Counted from the first letter of the stretch, positions 8,970 through 17,924 are shown. The stretch: DNA of 64,000 nucleotides from CAVTWH01 sp963850915 (GCA_963850915.1 CAWKND010000014.1:372001-436000), one strand, 5' to 3'. The notes: generated from the sequence alone by a model not told the origin. Made by a program: numbers and translations.

Positions 8970-9335
8970 TCAGCGGACCATGGCGGCCATCGCCGCCGCG
9001 CCGGTGACCGCGAACCAGGCGCTCACCACGGCGACCGCGGCCGCCAGGGTCAGACCCAGTGAAGCCAGTCGCTGGTACGGGCGGCGGGGCCGGACCGGCC
9101 GGCCGGGAGTACCGCGTAGCTGCCGCCCGGGCGCCCGGTGCCGGCCCGGCGCGGGTGCGTGCAGCGGTGTGGGTACCCGTCGGGAGTACCAGTCGTCGGC
9201 CCGGTGCCGCCCCGGCCGCCCGACCGCCAGCGGGTACCGGCGGACCCCGGCAGCCGTGACCGAGCCAGCGGTGACCGAGCCAGCGGGTACCGGGCCAGCC
9301 GTTACTAGATAGGTACGGTGTTGCTGTTGCGCCAC
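8970..9335 (-). CDS. Small basic single-pass membrane protein, unknown function
   Basis: 121 residues with an Arg/Pro-rich, probably cytoplasmic N-terminus and one strong C-terminal membrane segment (about residues 91-118: ASLGLTLAAAVAVVSAWF and AVTGAAAMAAM). A short direct repeat near the start gives AGSVTAGSVTA. GTG 9335 has a GGAG eight bases upstream. I do not recognise the family. The high GC and low complexity mean a false frame is possible, but the clean hydrophobic tail and the promoter-like direct repeats just upstream support a real gene. It points away from coaE. Confidence 0.5.
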   Translation of the reverse strand: MAQQQHRTYLVTAGPVPAGSVTAGSVTAAGVRRYPLAVGRPGRHRADDWYSRRVPTPLHAPAPGRHRAPGRQLRGTPGRPVRPRRPYQRLASLGLTLAAAVAVVSAWFAVTGAAAMAAMVR

Positions 9336-9378
9336 TCCATCAACTCCATCACCTAGGGTGCTGTCTCCATCACTCTAA
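9335..9378 (-). repeat. Three TGATGGAG direct repeats upstream of the small membrane gene
   Basis: On the minus strand the sequence reads GTGATGGAG, then thirteen or so bases including CACCCTAGG, then TGATGGAGTTGATGGAG. Three copies of TGATGGAG lie within about 45 bases directly before the start codon of the minus-strand gene and in the gap before coaE. Spacing and position suggest a regulator-binding site; no regulator is identified. Confidence 0.4.
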
Positions 9379-9505
9379 GCACACATCGACCACACCGGTG
9401 GCCAGCCGCGCCGATCCGGCACATCCTTCGCGTTGGCCCTTCTCACGGGGTGCCGGGGTGCCGGGGCGGCGTGCGCGGCTGTCGCCCGTACGGTTGACTG
9501 GTCGC

Positions 9506-10111
9506 ATGCTCATGGTGGGACTGACCGGCGGTATCGGCGCCGGGAAGAGCGCGGTCGCCGGCCGGCTGGCCGAACACGGCGCCGTGGTGATCGACGCCGA
9601 CCAGCTCGCCCGCGCGGTTGTCGCGCCCGGGACCGAGGGGCTGGCCGAGGTCGTGGCCGCGTTCGGGGCCGGCGTCCTGGACGCCCAGGGGGCACTGGAC
9701 CGGCCCGCGCTGGGCCGGCTGGTCTTCGGTGACGAGGCGGCACGGCACCGGCTGGAGGCGATCATCCACCCGCGGGTACGCGCCCGGACCGGGGAACTGG
9801 TGGCCGCCGCGGCACCCGACGCGATCGTGGTCAACGACGTCCCGCTGCTCGTGGAGACCGGCATCGCGGGCGGGTACGAGCTGGTGATCGTGGTACTCGC
9901 GGACGAGGCCACCCGCATCGAGCGGCTGCGCACCACGCGGGGCATGACCGAGGCGGAGGCGCGCTCCCGGATCCGTGCCCAGGCCAGCGACGAGCAGCGG
10001 CGTGCCGTGGCCGACATCGTGCTGATCAACGACGGTACCCGCGACCAGCTCCGGGAACAGGTCGACGCCGCCTGGTACAACCGGCTCGTCCCCGCCGCGG
10101 CCAGCTTCTGA
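9506..10111 (+). CDS. coaE: Dephospho-CoA kinase
   Basis: Last enzyme of coenzyme A synthesis: phosphorylates the ribose 3'-OH of dephospho-CoA. 201 residues. P-loop LTGGIGAGKS at the N-terminus, VIDADQLARAVV (substrate Asp), IIHPRVRAR and VVNDVPLLVETG are the family signatures, followed by the lid region RLRTTRGMTEAEARSRIRAQ. ATG 9506 was preferred to upstream in-frame starts because the protein then opens directly before the P-loop; ATG 9512 is equally possible. It is monocistronic here and lies between rpsA and a convergent lipoprotein gene. Confidence 0.96.
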   Translation: MLMVGLTGGIGAGKSAVAGRLAEHGAVVIDADQLARAVVAPGTEGLAEVVAAFGAGVLDAQGALDRPALGRLVFGDEAARHRLEAIIHPRVRARTGELVAAAAPDAIVVNDVPLLVETGIAGGYELVIVVLADEATRIERLRTTRGMTEAEARSRIRAQASDEQRRAVADIVLINDGTRDQLREQVDAAWYNRLVPAAASF

Positions 10112-10122
10112 GCCGCTCCCTA

Positions 10123-10146
10123 CTGACCCGCCACGGATCGGGTCAG
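10123..10146. terminator. Hairpin between coaE and the convergent lipoprotein gene
   Basis: CTGACCCG and CGGGTCAG form an 8-bp perfect stem with an eight-base loop. The stop codon of the minus-strand lipoprotein gene lies in the 3' arm. Confidence 0.6.
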
Positions 10147-11633
10147 CTGGTGGCCGGGTGCGGCAGCGCCGGTACCTGGCCGGGGGTGATGTCCAGCCAG
10201 CCGTAGCCGCCCTGCCGGGTACGCACCTCGATGCGGCGCAGCTGCCCGTCCCGATCCATCCAGTAGCGCAGCCGTCCCGAGCCGGCCGTGCTCCCCTCGG
10301 TCGCCTGCCGGATCTCGATGACCACTACCGGTACCCCGGCCAGGACGTCGGTACGCAGGAACGACGCGTGCATCCGCAGGGCGTCCTGGTCGTCGACCCG
10401 GGTGTCGGTCATGGTGACCGCCTGGGTCAGCAGGATGTCCAGGTCACTGGCGCCGCCGGCGTCCCCCCGCCCGGACCAGGCACTGAAGTGCCAACCGTCC
10501 GACGGTGGCCGCAGCGGCGGCTCGGTGCCGGTCGTGCCGTCGCGGGTGGCCAGCCCGGTCCGCTCGATCCGGACCAGTTGATCCTGCCCGGGATCGTCCG
10601 GGTCGTGCAGCGCCAGATAGCCCACCGCTGCCCGCCAGTCCAGCCAGCCGGTCGCCGTGGTGAGCCCGGCCGGGTTGACCGGCAGCTCCAGCGTGACGGT
10701 ACCGCCGCCGGAGTCACGGTCACGCATTCGCATGCGGGACAACAACTTCAGCTCGTCGTCGGTCAGCGGCCGGGGAGTCACCGGGGCGCCGCCGAGCATG
10801 GGGACCGTGACCAGTACCTGTTTGCCGGTACGTGCCAGATCCACCTGTACCGGCAGGCTGCCACCGAGGCTGGCGACCACCCGGCGCATCCGGCCGGTAC
10901 CGTCCAGCCAGTACTGCACCGTCCCGTCCACGGGCGGCATCGGCGCGGTACTGGCTGGGCTGGTTGGCGCCGGCGAGGCGTCCGGAGCGGTGGTGGGGGT
11001 ACCCGGGGCGGGTTGGCCTGGCGAAGCGATCGCCGGCCCGGAGTAGACGTCCACCGCGACCCCGTCGAGCTGTCCCGGCTGTACCGCCGTGCGGTCCCCG
11101 GCGAGGATCGTGTGGGCGTCGTCGGCGGCCGGCGCGGCCAGCGAGAAGAGCAGCGCGAGTAGGGCGTCGAAGGCCGACCCGCCACTGGCCGGATCCATCT
11201 GCCGGACCCGCCAACCGTCCGTGGGCGGAGTCGCGGGCGGCAGCGGGTACGGGTCGTCGGCGGTCGCCGCGTACCGCCCGGCGTGCACCGCCACCACCCC
11301 CGGTACCGCCTGCACCAGCCCGTCGGCCGGCCCGGCATTCTCGGCGGCGCTGTTGAGGTAGATCAGCGGCCGGCTCCAGTCGATCCAGCCGGTCACGTGG
11401 ACGTCGCCGCCGGTCGCGTCGATGACCGCCCGGAAGGTCGCCTGGCCGTCCTGGTAGTTGGCGAGCCGGGTCATCGCCAGCCGACCGGCCTGGTCGGCGT
11501 TGACCAGCCGGCTGGTACTCGTCGAGAGTGGATGCTGGGGCGTGCAGCCGGTGAGCGTGCCGGCCAGCCCGGCGGCGGAGACCGCGGCCACACACAGCAG
11601 CCCGACGATCGCCGCTGCCCGGCGCCGGCCCAT
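10143..11633 (-). CDS. Secreted lipoprotein with two related domains, unknown function
   Basis: About 496 residues. The N-terminus MGRRRAAAIVGLLCVAA leads to a lipobox LTGC with the modified Cys at residue 30. The mature part has two similar halves: the first contains QDGQATFRAVID, HVTGWIDWSRPLIYL and the second GGGTVTLELPVN, ATGWLDWRAAVGYLAL; both then carry a PPTDGW or PPSDGW motif and an RYWMD or QYWLDGTGRMRR beta segment. A Pro/Thr/Ala-rich linker (about residues 205-240) separates them. The pattern resembles LppX/LprG-type lipid-binding lipoproteins but I cannot confirm that. Start is uncertain: GTG 11666 adds eleven residues. It converges on coaE. Confidence 0.8.
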   Translation of the reverse strand: MGRRRAAAIVGLLCVAAVSAAGLAGTLTGCTPQHPLSTSTSRLVNADQAGRLAMTRLANYQDGQATFRAVIDATGGDVHVTGWIDWSRPLIYLNSAAENAGPADGLVQAVPGVVAVHAGRYAATADDPYPLPPATPPTDGWRVRQMDPASGGSAFDALLALLFSLAAPAADDAHTILAGDRTAVQPGQLDGVAVDVYSGPAIASPGQPAPGTPTTAPDASPAPTSPASTAPMPPVDGTVQYWLDGTGRMRRVVASLGGSLPVQVDLARTGKQVLVTVPMLGGAPVTPRPLTDDELKLLSRMRMRDRDSGGGTVTLELPVNPAGLTTATGWLDWRAAVGYLALHDPDDPGQDQLVRIERTGLATRDGTTGTEPPLRPPSDGWHFSAWSGRGDAGGASDLDILLTQAVTMTDTRVDDQDALRMHASFLRTDVLAGVPVVVIEIRQATEGSTAGSGRLRYWMDRDGQLRRIEVRTRQGGYGWLDITPGQVPALPHPATS

Positions 11634-11666
11634 CGGTTGCGTACGGGGTACTGCGGGGGGCAACAC

Positions 11667-12179
11667 AATGGTTGAACGCCCGCGTACCAGGGAGGTGACG
11701 GCCGCGCTGGGGGAACTGGCCCGGCATCGGCCGTCTTCGCTCGGTCGCCGTCGTGGCCGGCCCGGTATCGGTCACTTCGCCCGACCCGACGTCGCGGCCC
11801 GACGGCCGACTTGGCAGGCCCGGCCGGCTTGGCTGAACTGGCCGGCTTGGCAGGCCCGGCTGGGCTGGCGGGGCAGTGGGATCGGGGCAGTGGGATCGGG
11901 GCAGTGGGGCGGGCGTGTTGAGACCGCTCGCGGCGGCCGGTCAGCGCTAAGCGCGACCGCGTCAGGTGCGCTCGACGGCGAGTGACTCGCCGCGGCTGCT
12001 ACCTCGCGCCGGGACCGTCGGCCGGTGTGGTGGCCTTTCGGTGACCCGGTCGGCCGCCACGAGCGGCCCACGGGAAGAAGGTAGCGCGAGTGACCTCGGA
12101 CACACAATGGAAATGTTGGTGACGTATTGATGTCGCTGGTTATTTTGCCTGATCGGCGGCCGCTGCGAGGCCCGGCAGA
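11667..12179. other. Gene-free stretch with short tandem repeats
   Basis: No convincing gene. Around 11869-11911 a 14-base unit GGGATCGGGGCAGT occurs about three times in tandem, and upstream of it CTTGGCAGGCCCGGC occurs twice (about 11810-11865). From about 12090 the sequence becomes unusually AT-rich for this genome (for example GGTTATTTTGCC), just before the uvrB promoter. Confidence 0.5.
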
Positions 12180-12208
12180 GTGTCGGACCCCCGGCGTACG
12201 TTAGGTGC
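12180..12208 (+). promoter_or_regulatory. uvrB promoter, RecA-NDp/PafBC-like, leaderless
   Basis: GTGTCGGAC (12180-12188), eight bases, TACGTT (12197-12202), six bases, ATG of uvrB. Same layout as the polA and uvrC promoters. No LexA-type palindrome is visible nearby. Confidence 0.6.
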
Positions 12209-14311
12209 ATGCCGCTCGACATCCCACGCCTGGACAAAACATTCGAGGTCATCAGCGAGTTCCAGCCGTCCGGAGACCAGCCCGCCGCGATCGACGAGCT
12301 GGCCCGGCGGGTACGCCGCGGTGACCGGCACACCGTGCTGCTCGGCGCGACCGGCACCGGCAAGAGCGCGACCACCGCCTGGCTGATCGAGCGGCTGCAG
12401 CGGCCGACCCTGGTGATGGCGCCGAACAAGACGCTCGCCGCCCAGCTGGCCAAGGAGTTCAGCGAGCTGCTGCCCAACAACGCGGTCGAATACTTCGTCA
12501 GCTACTACGACTACTACCAGCCCGAGGCCTACATCCCGCAGACCGATACCTACATCGAGAAGGATTCGTCGGTCAACGAGGAGGTCGAGCGGCTGCGGCA
12601 CTCCGCGACGATGTCCCTGCTGACCCGGCGCGACGTCATCGTGGTGGCCACCGTGTCCGCGATCTACGGCCTGGGTACCCCCGAGGAATACCTGGACCGC
12701 GCGGTCCGGCTGCACACCGGGCAGGAGTTCGAGCGGGACACCCTGCTGCGGCGCCTGGTCGACATCCAATACGCGCGCAACGACATGGCGTTCCAGCGCG
12801 GCACCTTCCGGGTACGCGGGGACACGCTGGAGATCATTCCGGCGTACGAGGAGCTGGCCATCCGGGTCGAGTTCTTCGGCGACGAGGTGGAGAAGCTCTA
12901 CTACCTGCACCCGCTCACCGGCGACGTGGTCCGTGAGGTGGACGGCCTGATGATCTTCCCGGCCACGCACTACGCGGCCGGCCCGGCCCGGATGGAGCGG
13001 GCGATCGGCGCCATCGAGGTGGAGCTGGAGGAGCGGCTGGCCGAGTTGGAGCGGCAGAACAAGCTGCTGGAGGCGCAGCGACTGCGGATGCGGACCACCT
13101 ACGACATCGAGATGATGCGCCAGGTCGGCTTCTGCTCCGGCATCGAAAACTACTCGATGCACATCGACGGGCGGCTGCCCGGTAGCCCGCCGCACTGCCT
13201 GCTCGACTACTTCCCCGACGACTTCCTCACCGTCATCGACGAGTCGCACGGCACCGTGCCGCAGATCGGTGGCATGTACGAGGGTGACGCCTCGCGCAAG
13301 CGGATGCTCATCGAGCACGGCTTCCGGCTGCCCAGCGCCGCCGACAACCGGCCGCTGCGCTTCGACGAGTTCCTGGAGCGGGTCGGCCAGACGGTCTACC
13401 TGTCGGCCACGCCCGGCAAGTGGGAGCTGGAGCACGCCCAGGGCGAATACGTCGAGCAGGTCATCCGGCCGACCGGCCTGGTCGACCCGGAGGTGGTGAT
13501 CAAGCCGACCAAGGGCCAGATCGACGACCTGATGAACGAGATCCAGCTGCGTACCGAGCGCGACGAACGGGTACTGGTCACCACCCTCACCAAGAAGATG
13601 GCCGAGGACCTGTCGGACTACCTGCTGGAGCACGGCATCCGGGTGCGTTACCTGCACTCCGAAGTGGACACGCTGCGCCGCGTCGAGCTGCTCCGCGAAC
13701 TGCGTAAGGGCGACTACGACGTACTCGTCGGCATCAACCTGCTGCGCGAGGGCCTGGACCTGCCGGAGGTGTCGCTGGTCGCCATCCTCGACGCCGACAA
13801 GGAGGGCTTCCTGCGCTCAGGCACCTCGCTTATCCAGACCATCGGTCGGGCCGCCCGTAACGTCTCCGGCCAGGTACACATGTACGCCGACAAGATCACT
13901 CCGTCGATGGCGCACGCGATCGAGGAGACCAACCGGCGCCGTGCCAAGCAGGTGGCCTACAACGTGGCGGCCGGCGTCGACCCGCAGCCGCTGCGCAAGA
14001 AGATCCACGACATCCTGGACAACATCTACCGCGAGGCCGAGGACACCGAGGCGTCCAGGGTCGGTGGCGCTGCCCGGCAGATGTCCCGCGGCAAGACGCC
14101 GGAGACCCGGCCCCGCTCACCGAAGCCCGGACTGGTCACCTCGCGGGAAGGCATGGCCCGCGCCGACCTGGCCCAGCTCATCCAGGACCTGAACGACCAG
14201 ATGCTCGGCGCGGCGCGCGAGCTGCAGTTCGAGTTGGCAGCCCGGATCCGGGACGAGATCCACGAGTTGAAGAAGGAGCTGCGGGCGATGGATGTGGCCG
14301 GGGTCCGCTGA
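12209..14311 (+). CDS. uvrB: Excinuclease ABC subunit B
   Basis: Damage-verification helicase of nucleotide excision repair, working with UvrA and UvrC (both encoded further right). 700 residues. Walker A GATGTGKS at 46-53; the beta-hairpin that inserts between DNA strands is YFVSYYDYYQPEAYIP; Walker B VIDESH; helicase motifs V/VI NLLREGLDLPEVSLV and QTIGRAARN. The C-terminal UVR domain, which contacts UvrC, is ELQFELAARIRDEIHELKKE near residues 665-690. ATG 12209 matches the family start (PRLDKTFEVISEFQPSGDQP). The promoter type suggests induction by DNA damage. Confidence 0.98.
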   Translation: MPLDIPRLDKTFEVISEFQPSGDQPAAIDELARRVRRGDRHTVLLGATGTGKSATTAWLIERLQRPTLVMAPNKTLAAQLAKEFSELLPNNAVEYFVSYYDYYQPEAYIPQTDTYIEKDSSVNEEVERLRHSATMSLLTRRDVIVVATVSAIYGLGTPEEYLDRAVRLHTGQEFERDTLLRRLVDIQYARNDMAFQRGTFRVRGDTLEIIPAYEELAIRVEFFGDEVEKLYYLHPLTGDVVREVDGLMIFPATHYAAGPARMERAIGAIEVELEERLAELERQNKLLEAQRLRMRTTYDIEMMRQVGFCSGIENYSMHIDGRLPGSPPHCLLDYFPDDFLTVIDESHGTVPQIGGMYEGDASRKRMLIEHGFRLPSAADNRPLRFDEFLERVGQTVYLSATPGKWELEHAQGEYVEQVIRPTGLVDPEVVIKPTKGQIDDLMNEIQLRTERDERVLVTTLTKKMAEDLSDYLLEHGIRVRYLHSEVDTLRRVELLRELRKGDYDVLVGINLLREGLDLPEVSLVAILDADKEGFLRSGTSLIQTIGRAARNVSGQVHMYADKITPSMAHAIEETNRRRAKQVAYNVAAGVDPQPLRKKIHDILDNIYREAEDTEASRVGGAARQMSRGKTPETRPRSPKPGLVTSREGMARADLAQLIQDLNDQMLGAARELQFELAARIRDEIHELKKELRAMDVAGVR

Positions 14312-14392
14312 ACTTCCCTCCTTCTTGATGGTTCGGTAGGGACGCGAGAGCGGCGGCTGCCGTGCCAGCGGCGAGGCGAGGTCGCTGAGATA

Positions 14393-15316
14393 TCAGTGAT
14401 CGGCCAGCTGGAAGTGCCAGACGATCACGGTTGGTAATCCGCTCACCGTGGCCCTGAAGGCCGCCGGAAGTATGCCCATCAGTGACCACGGCCAGACGTC
14501 CCAAGGTCCGGTCTCGATGTTGCTGTTGCTGTTGCTGTTGATGCCGCTGTCCTTCGGCGACGACCCGGGGTCATCGCCGGCGACTGCGCACGGCTCCTCG
14601 CAGCGCCGTACCTGCAGGCCCACTGGCAGGGCGGCGGCGAGGTAGTCGCTGGCCCGGTGCCGCGAAGCCGGCATGAGCCCCGGGCCACCGTCCGCCGTGG
14701 ACACCTTGGGTACCGAGCCGAGTGCCACCCACTCCTGGTGGACATCCGTGATCACCAGCTGCCCGCCGGGGCGCAGCACCCGGGCGAACTCCGCGAATAC
14801 CGGCTTCAGATCCGGTACGTGCGTCAGCGCCAGCGCACAGGTGACGATGTCGACGTGGTCGTCCGGGACGGGCAGCCGGTGCAGCTCGCCCTGCTGAAAG
14901 TGGCCCTCGGGTACCCGCTTGCGGGCCAGCTCGAGCATGTCCGGTGAACTGTCCACGCCGATCACCCGGTGGCCCTGCTCCGCGAGGTACGCGGCGTGCC
15001 GTCCGGTACCGCACGCGGCGTCGAGAGCCGTTCCGGGCGGCAGTCCGCCGAGAATCTCGTGGACGATGGGCTCCTCGAACGCGAACAGTCCGTTGCCCGG
15101 CTGGTCGTAGGTCGCCGACCAGATGCGGTACCCGTCAACGGTGTCGAAGCGGGCGACCTCGACCCCGTCACCGGTCAGTTCCGGACTGTCCAGCAGCCGG
15201 CGGATCTCCGCGACGCGCGCCTCGCCGAACTCGCGGTCGTAGTCTCCGGCGAAGGTACGCAGCAGCGCGGCGCCTTCCAACCCGAGCAGGTAGGCCAGCG
15301 GGTGCTGATAGATCAT
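14393..15316 (-). CDS. Class I SAM-dependent methyltransferase
   Basis: 307-residue methyltransferase with an N-terminal 80-residue cap and a Methyltransf_11/25 core: motif I ALDAACGTGRHAAYLAEQG, then RVIGVDSSPDMLELARKR, HFQQGELHRLPVPDD, ALALTHVPDL and RVLRPGGQLVITD. The substrate is not known. An Asn-Ser repeat (GINSNSNSNIE, near residue 265), written in near-identical hexamers at 14520-14540, interrupts the C-terminal part and looks like a slippage-prone insertion. ATG 15316 is the likely start. It converges on uvrB and is upstream of nothing on its strand that suggests an operon. Confidence 0.85.
   Translation of the reverse strand: MIYQHPLAYLLGLEGAALLRTFAGDYDREFGEARVAEIRRLLDSPELTGDGVEVARFDTVDGYRIWSATYDQPGNGLFAFEEPIVHEILGGLPPGTALDAACGTGRHAAYLAEQGHRVIGVDSSPDMLELARKRVPEGHFQQGELHRLPVPDDHVDIVTCALALTHVPDLKPVFAEFARVLRPGGQLVITDVHQEWVALGSVPKVSTADGGPGLMPASRHRASDYLAAALPVGLQVRRCEEPCAVAGDDPGSSPKDSGINSNSNSNIETGPWDVWPWSLMGILPAAFRATVSGLPTVIVWHFQLADH
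14519..14541. repeat. TTGCTG hexanucleotide microsatellite inside the methyltransferase gene
   Basis: TTGCTG is repeated three times in tandem with partial copies at both ends, giving the Asn-Ser alternation in the protein. Six-base units keep the frame, so copy-number change would alter only protein length. Confidence 0.75.
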
Positions 15317-15424
15317 TTCGGGATCGTGCCCGACCCCTCCCGCATCCGGCCATCGATTTACCGCCCGGTGCGGCGCCGCGCTGCTCGGCTCCGCCGGCTG
15401 CTCACAGGGCTCCGGTCCGGCCGC

Positions 15425-16219
15425 TCACAGGGCTGCGGTGAAGGTGGGCAGGTAGCCGAGTTGCTGGCCTGAGGCGTTGGGGTGATAGGAGTCGTCAACC
15501 GGCCAGGTGAGGCTGTTGAGCCACCAGGCACTGGAGCAGATGCCGTGGCCGGTGAACGGGGGGCGTACGTCGGCGAAGGCGAAGCCGGCGTTCGCGGCGG
15601 CCTTGGCGATCACGCCGTCGAGTACGTCCGCGCCGGCGTTGATGGCGCTGCGCTTGGTCTCGCTCATGCCCACCACGCAGGAGCCGCCGAGCTGGTAGAA
15701 GCGCGGGTACGAGAGGACGACCACGTGCGCGTTCGGCGCCCGGGAGTGGATCGCCGCGTACAGCGTGCCGAGTAGACCGGGCAGCTTGGTCTGCGCCGAG
15801 TTCTCCGCGGTCGAGATCGCCGACAGGCAACTGGAGTCGGAGGTGAGTACGCACGTGGTCAGTACGCTCACGAAGCCGACATCGTTGCCGCCCACCGAGA
15901 TCGAGACCAGATCCGTCGTGGCGGTCACGGCGCTCAACTGTCCACTGGTGACCGTGGCGGTGGTGGCGCCCGAGCAGGCGACGAAGCTGAACGAGGCGAG
16001 GCTGTGGCTGGCGGCCCAGAGCGCCGGGTACGCCTTGGGGCTGCGCTTGCAGCTGCCACTGGAGCTGTCGTACGTGCCGGTACCCACGCCCGACGAGTAC
16101 GAGTCGCCGAGCGCGACGTAGTGCGAGTAGGTGCCGGCAGCCGAGGCGGGGCTCGCGAACGCGAGGGCAGCGACGGCGGCGACGCCAGTGGACAGGACGA
16201 TGCTGAGCAGACGGCGCAT
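15425..16219 (-). CDS. Secreted SGNH-family esterase/lipase
   Basis: 264-residue extracellular hydrolase. A Sec signal peptide ends near ASPASA|A (residue 28). SGNH blocks: Ser40 in ALGDSYSSG, the oxyanion Gly in ACSGA, Asn in VGGND, and the Asp/His pair in DDSYHPN (His about 246). Six or more cysteines suggest three disulfides, as in the Streptomyces scabies esterase/S. rimosus lipase group. Likely acts on lipid or aryl esters outside the cell; the substrate is inference. ATG 16219 has a GGAG seven to eight bases upstream. The upstream region contains TTAGTTAACGA, also found before the arabinofuranosidase gene. Confidence 0.92.
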   Translation of the reverse strand: MRRLLSIVLSTGVAAVAALAFASPASAAGTYSHYVALGDSYSSGVGTGTYDSSSGSCKRSPKAYPALWAASHSLASFSFVACSGATTATVTSGQLSAVTATTDLVSISVGGNDVGFVSVLTTCVLTSDSSCLSAISTAENSAQTKLPGLLGTLYAAIHSRAPNAHVVVLSYPRFYQLGGSCVVGMSETKRSAINAGADVLDGVIAKAAANAGFAFADVRPPFTGHGICSSAWWLNSLTWPVDDSYHPNASGQQLGYLPTFTAAL

Positions 16220-16379
16220 GGGGGCCTCCGGGTCAGAGGTGTTGGTAGCTCACACTCTGCGGAGGCGTACTTGAATAGTGACAGAGGCCGATGCGTCTTG
16301 TTACTGTCTCGTTAACTAACGCCGCCGGCGTAGTTCCGCGTGCACAGCGAGCGGCTGAAAGCCATGGCAGGCAAGGGAA

Positions 16380-16670
16380 TCAGTCGATGTCGACGAAGTG
16401 CTCGACAAGCGGCGGGTTGGCGAAGTAGGGGCCGATCAGGCCACGCCAGGTGGTGAACCGGTCGGTGTTGCGGAAGTTCTCCAGGTGCGCCTCGACCGAG
16501 TCCCACTCGACCAGCAGCACGAACCGGGTCGGCGACTCGATCCCGTGGGTCATCCGTACCGAGCGGCAGCCGGGCGTGCCGGCCAGGACTCCGCGAGCCT
16601 GCGCGTACGCCGCCGCAAACTGGTCTTCCTGCCCGGCCTGTACGTCGATCAGACCCACTTCAAGCACCAT
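16380..16670 (-). CDS. Antibiotic biosynthesis monooxygenase (ABM) domain protein
   Basis: 96-residue ferredoxin-like dimeric alpha/beta-barrel protein. The ABM pattern is clear: VLEVGLIDVQAGQEDQFAAA, GVLAGTPGCRSVRM, RFVLLVEWDSVEAHLENFR and the closing PLVEHFVD. Members oxidise aromatic or polyketide substrates without cofactors or degrade haem; which applies here is unknown. It follows the LarA-type gene by about 20 bases on the same strand and could be co-transcribed. A TACGCT box (16679-16684) eight bases before the ATG could also drive a leaderless transcript. Confidence 0.8.
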   Translation of the reverse strand: MVLEVGLIDVQAGQEDQFAAAYAQARGVLAGTPGCRSVRMTHGIESPTRFVLLVEWDSVEAHLENFRNTDRFTTWRGLIGPYFANPPLVEHFVDID

Positions 16671-16691
16671 GGTCAGGCAGCGTACCGGCGA

Positions 16692-17924
16692 CTACTTCTC
16701 GGAGCTGAGGCGGTAGAGGATCTCGCCGGCGTTCGGGATCAGCAGCGTGTCCGGGTCGGCTCCGGGCCTGGTCGGGTCGAGCGCGGCCGGGTCGACGCTG
16801 GCCGGGTCGAGGTACTCCAGCCCGACCGCCCGTACCGTCGCCTCGTCGATCCCGGTCGCCAGGGTCACCGTGGTACGGCACCGCTCGCCCTCGGTCGCCG
16901 ACCAGGTACCCGCGCCGCGTACGTGGGTGGCATGCGCGAGCACCCCCCACGGCTCGGCTGCGAACTTCGGCCACTGGGCGGTGAAGTAGTCGCGGCAGTG
17001 GTACCCGACCCGCCGGATCTCCGCTCCGTGTGTGTGCGACAGCTCCCGCACGTGCGGGGCGTACAGGATGATCTGTCCACCGTCGGCGACCACCGGCTCG
17101 GACTTGTAGATGCCCTTCGCCGCCGTCCAGATCTCGTCGTACCGCTGCGCCACCACGGAAATCACCCGCCGGACCGGTACGTCCAGGTACCGCACGTGTA
17201 CCCGCGCGGATACCTCGGCGGCCGCCTGCCACGAAGCCTCGGGGGTACCGAAGGCGATGGCATGCACGTCGTGCGTACCCGAGGCGACCACCACGGACAG
17301 TGCCAGCCGCCGGGCGGGTACCAGGGCGGCTGCCCGGTCGATGAGTTCGCGCACCGGGGTCTGGCCACGGGTACCGATGATCTCGCGACTGGTGATCAAC
17401 GCCCCCAGCCAGTGCGACAGGTCGATGACCTCGGCCGCCGCGATGCCGGGTACCAGATATTTGTTGCCGCCGGAGAAGCCGACCACCTCGTGCGGGAAGA
17501 CCGGCCCGACCACCAGCACCACGTCGTGCTCGACCACCGCCCGGTTGAGGCGCACCGGCACCGGCTGGCGCAGCCGGCCGGCGGAGACCTCGGCCACCTG
17601 GTCGGCGTCGAGGGTACCGACCGTGGTGAGCGCGTTCGGGTCCCACCACTCGTGGTTGCGGACCTGCACGTCCGGGTAGCCGACGATCGGCCCGAGGTAG
17701 TCGGCGAGCGCGGCCTCGGACATCGGGGCGTGGGTACCCAGCGCGACCAGTACCGTCAGCCGGCTGACCCGGCCGGCAAGCGCGGCGTGTACCGCCTCCA
17801 GCAGCAGCGGCATCGGGGCACTGCGGGTGGCGTCGGGTACCAGTACGCACACGCTGCGCCCGGTCAGCTCGGCGGCGCCCAGCTGCTCGCGCACGAAGTC
17901 GCGTACCGCCTCCGCCGTCAGCAC
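16692..17924 (-). CDS. larA: LarA-type nickel-pincer racemase family protein (DUF2088)
   Basis: Member of the lactate racemase family, whose founding enzyme interconverts D- and L-lactate with a nickel-pincer cofactor covalently held by a lysine. 410 residues from GTG 17924, the family length; longer starts exist but add a low-complexity segment. Recognisable features: PDATRSAP, VALGTHAPM, and PHEVVGFSGGNKYLVPGI, which supplies the conserved His and the cofactor-binding Lys (FSGGxK in LarA). The maturation genes larB, larC and larE are not next to it. Many LarA homologues racemise other hydroxy acids, so the symbol marks the family only. Confidence 0.75.
   Translation of the reverse strand: MLTAEAVRDFVREQLGAAELTGRSVCVLVPDATRSAPMPLLLEAVHAALAGRVSRLTVLVALGTHAPMSEAALADYLGPIVGYPDVQVRNHEWWDPNALTTVGTLDADQVAEVSAGRLRQPVPVRLNRAVVEHDVVLVVGPVFPHEVVGFSGGNKYLVPGIAAAEVIDLSHWLGALITSREIIGTRGQTPVRELIDRAAALVPARRLALSVVVASGTHDVHAIAFGTPEASWQAAAEVSARVHVRYLDVPVRRVISVVAQRYDEIWTAAKGIYKSEPVVADGGQIILYAPHVRELSHTHGAEIRRVGYHCRDYFTAQWPKFAAEPWGVLAHATHVRGAGTWSATEGERCRTTVTLATGIDEATVRAVGLEYLDPASVDPAALDPTRPGADPDTLLIPNAGEILYRLSSEK

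Noticed and set aside
11667..12179. Plus- and minus-strand frames in the gap before uvrB considered as genes
   Set aside because: They consist of Trp/Gly/Arg low-complexity sequence created by short tandem repeats, with no ribosome site or domain.
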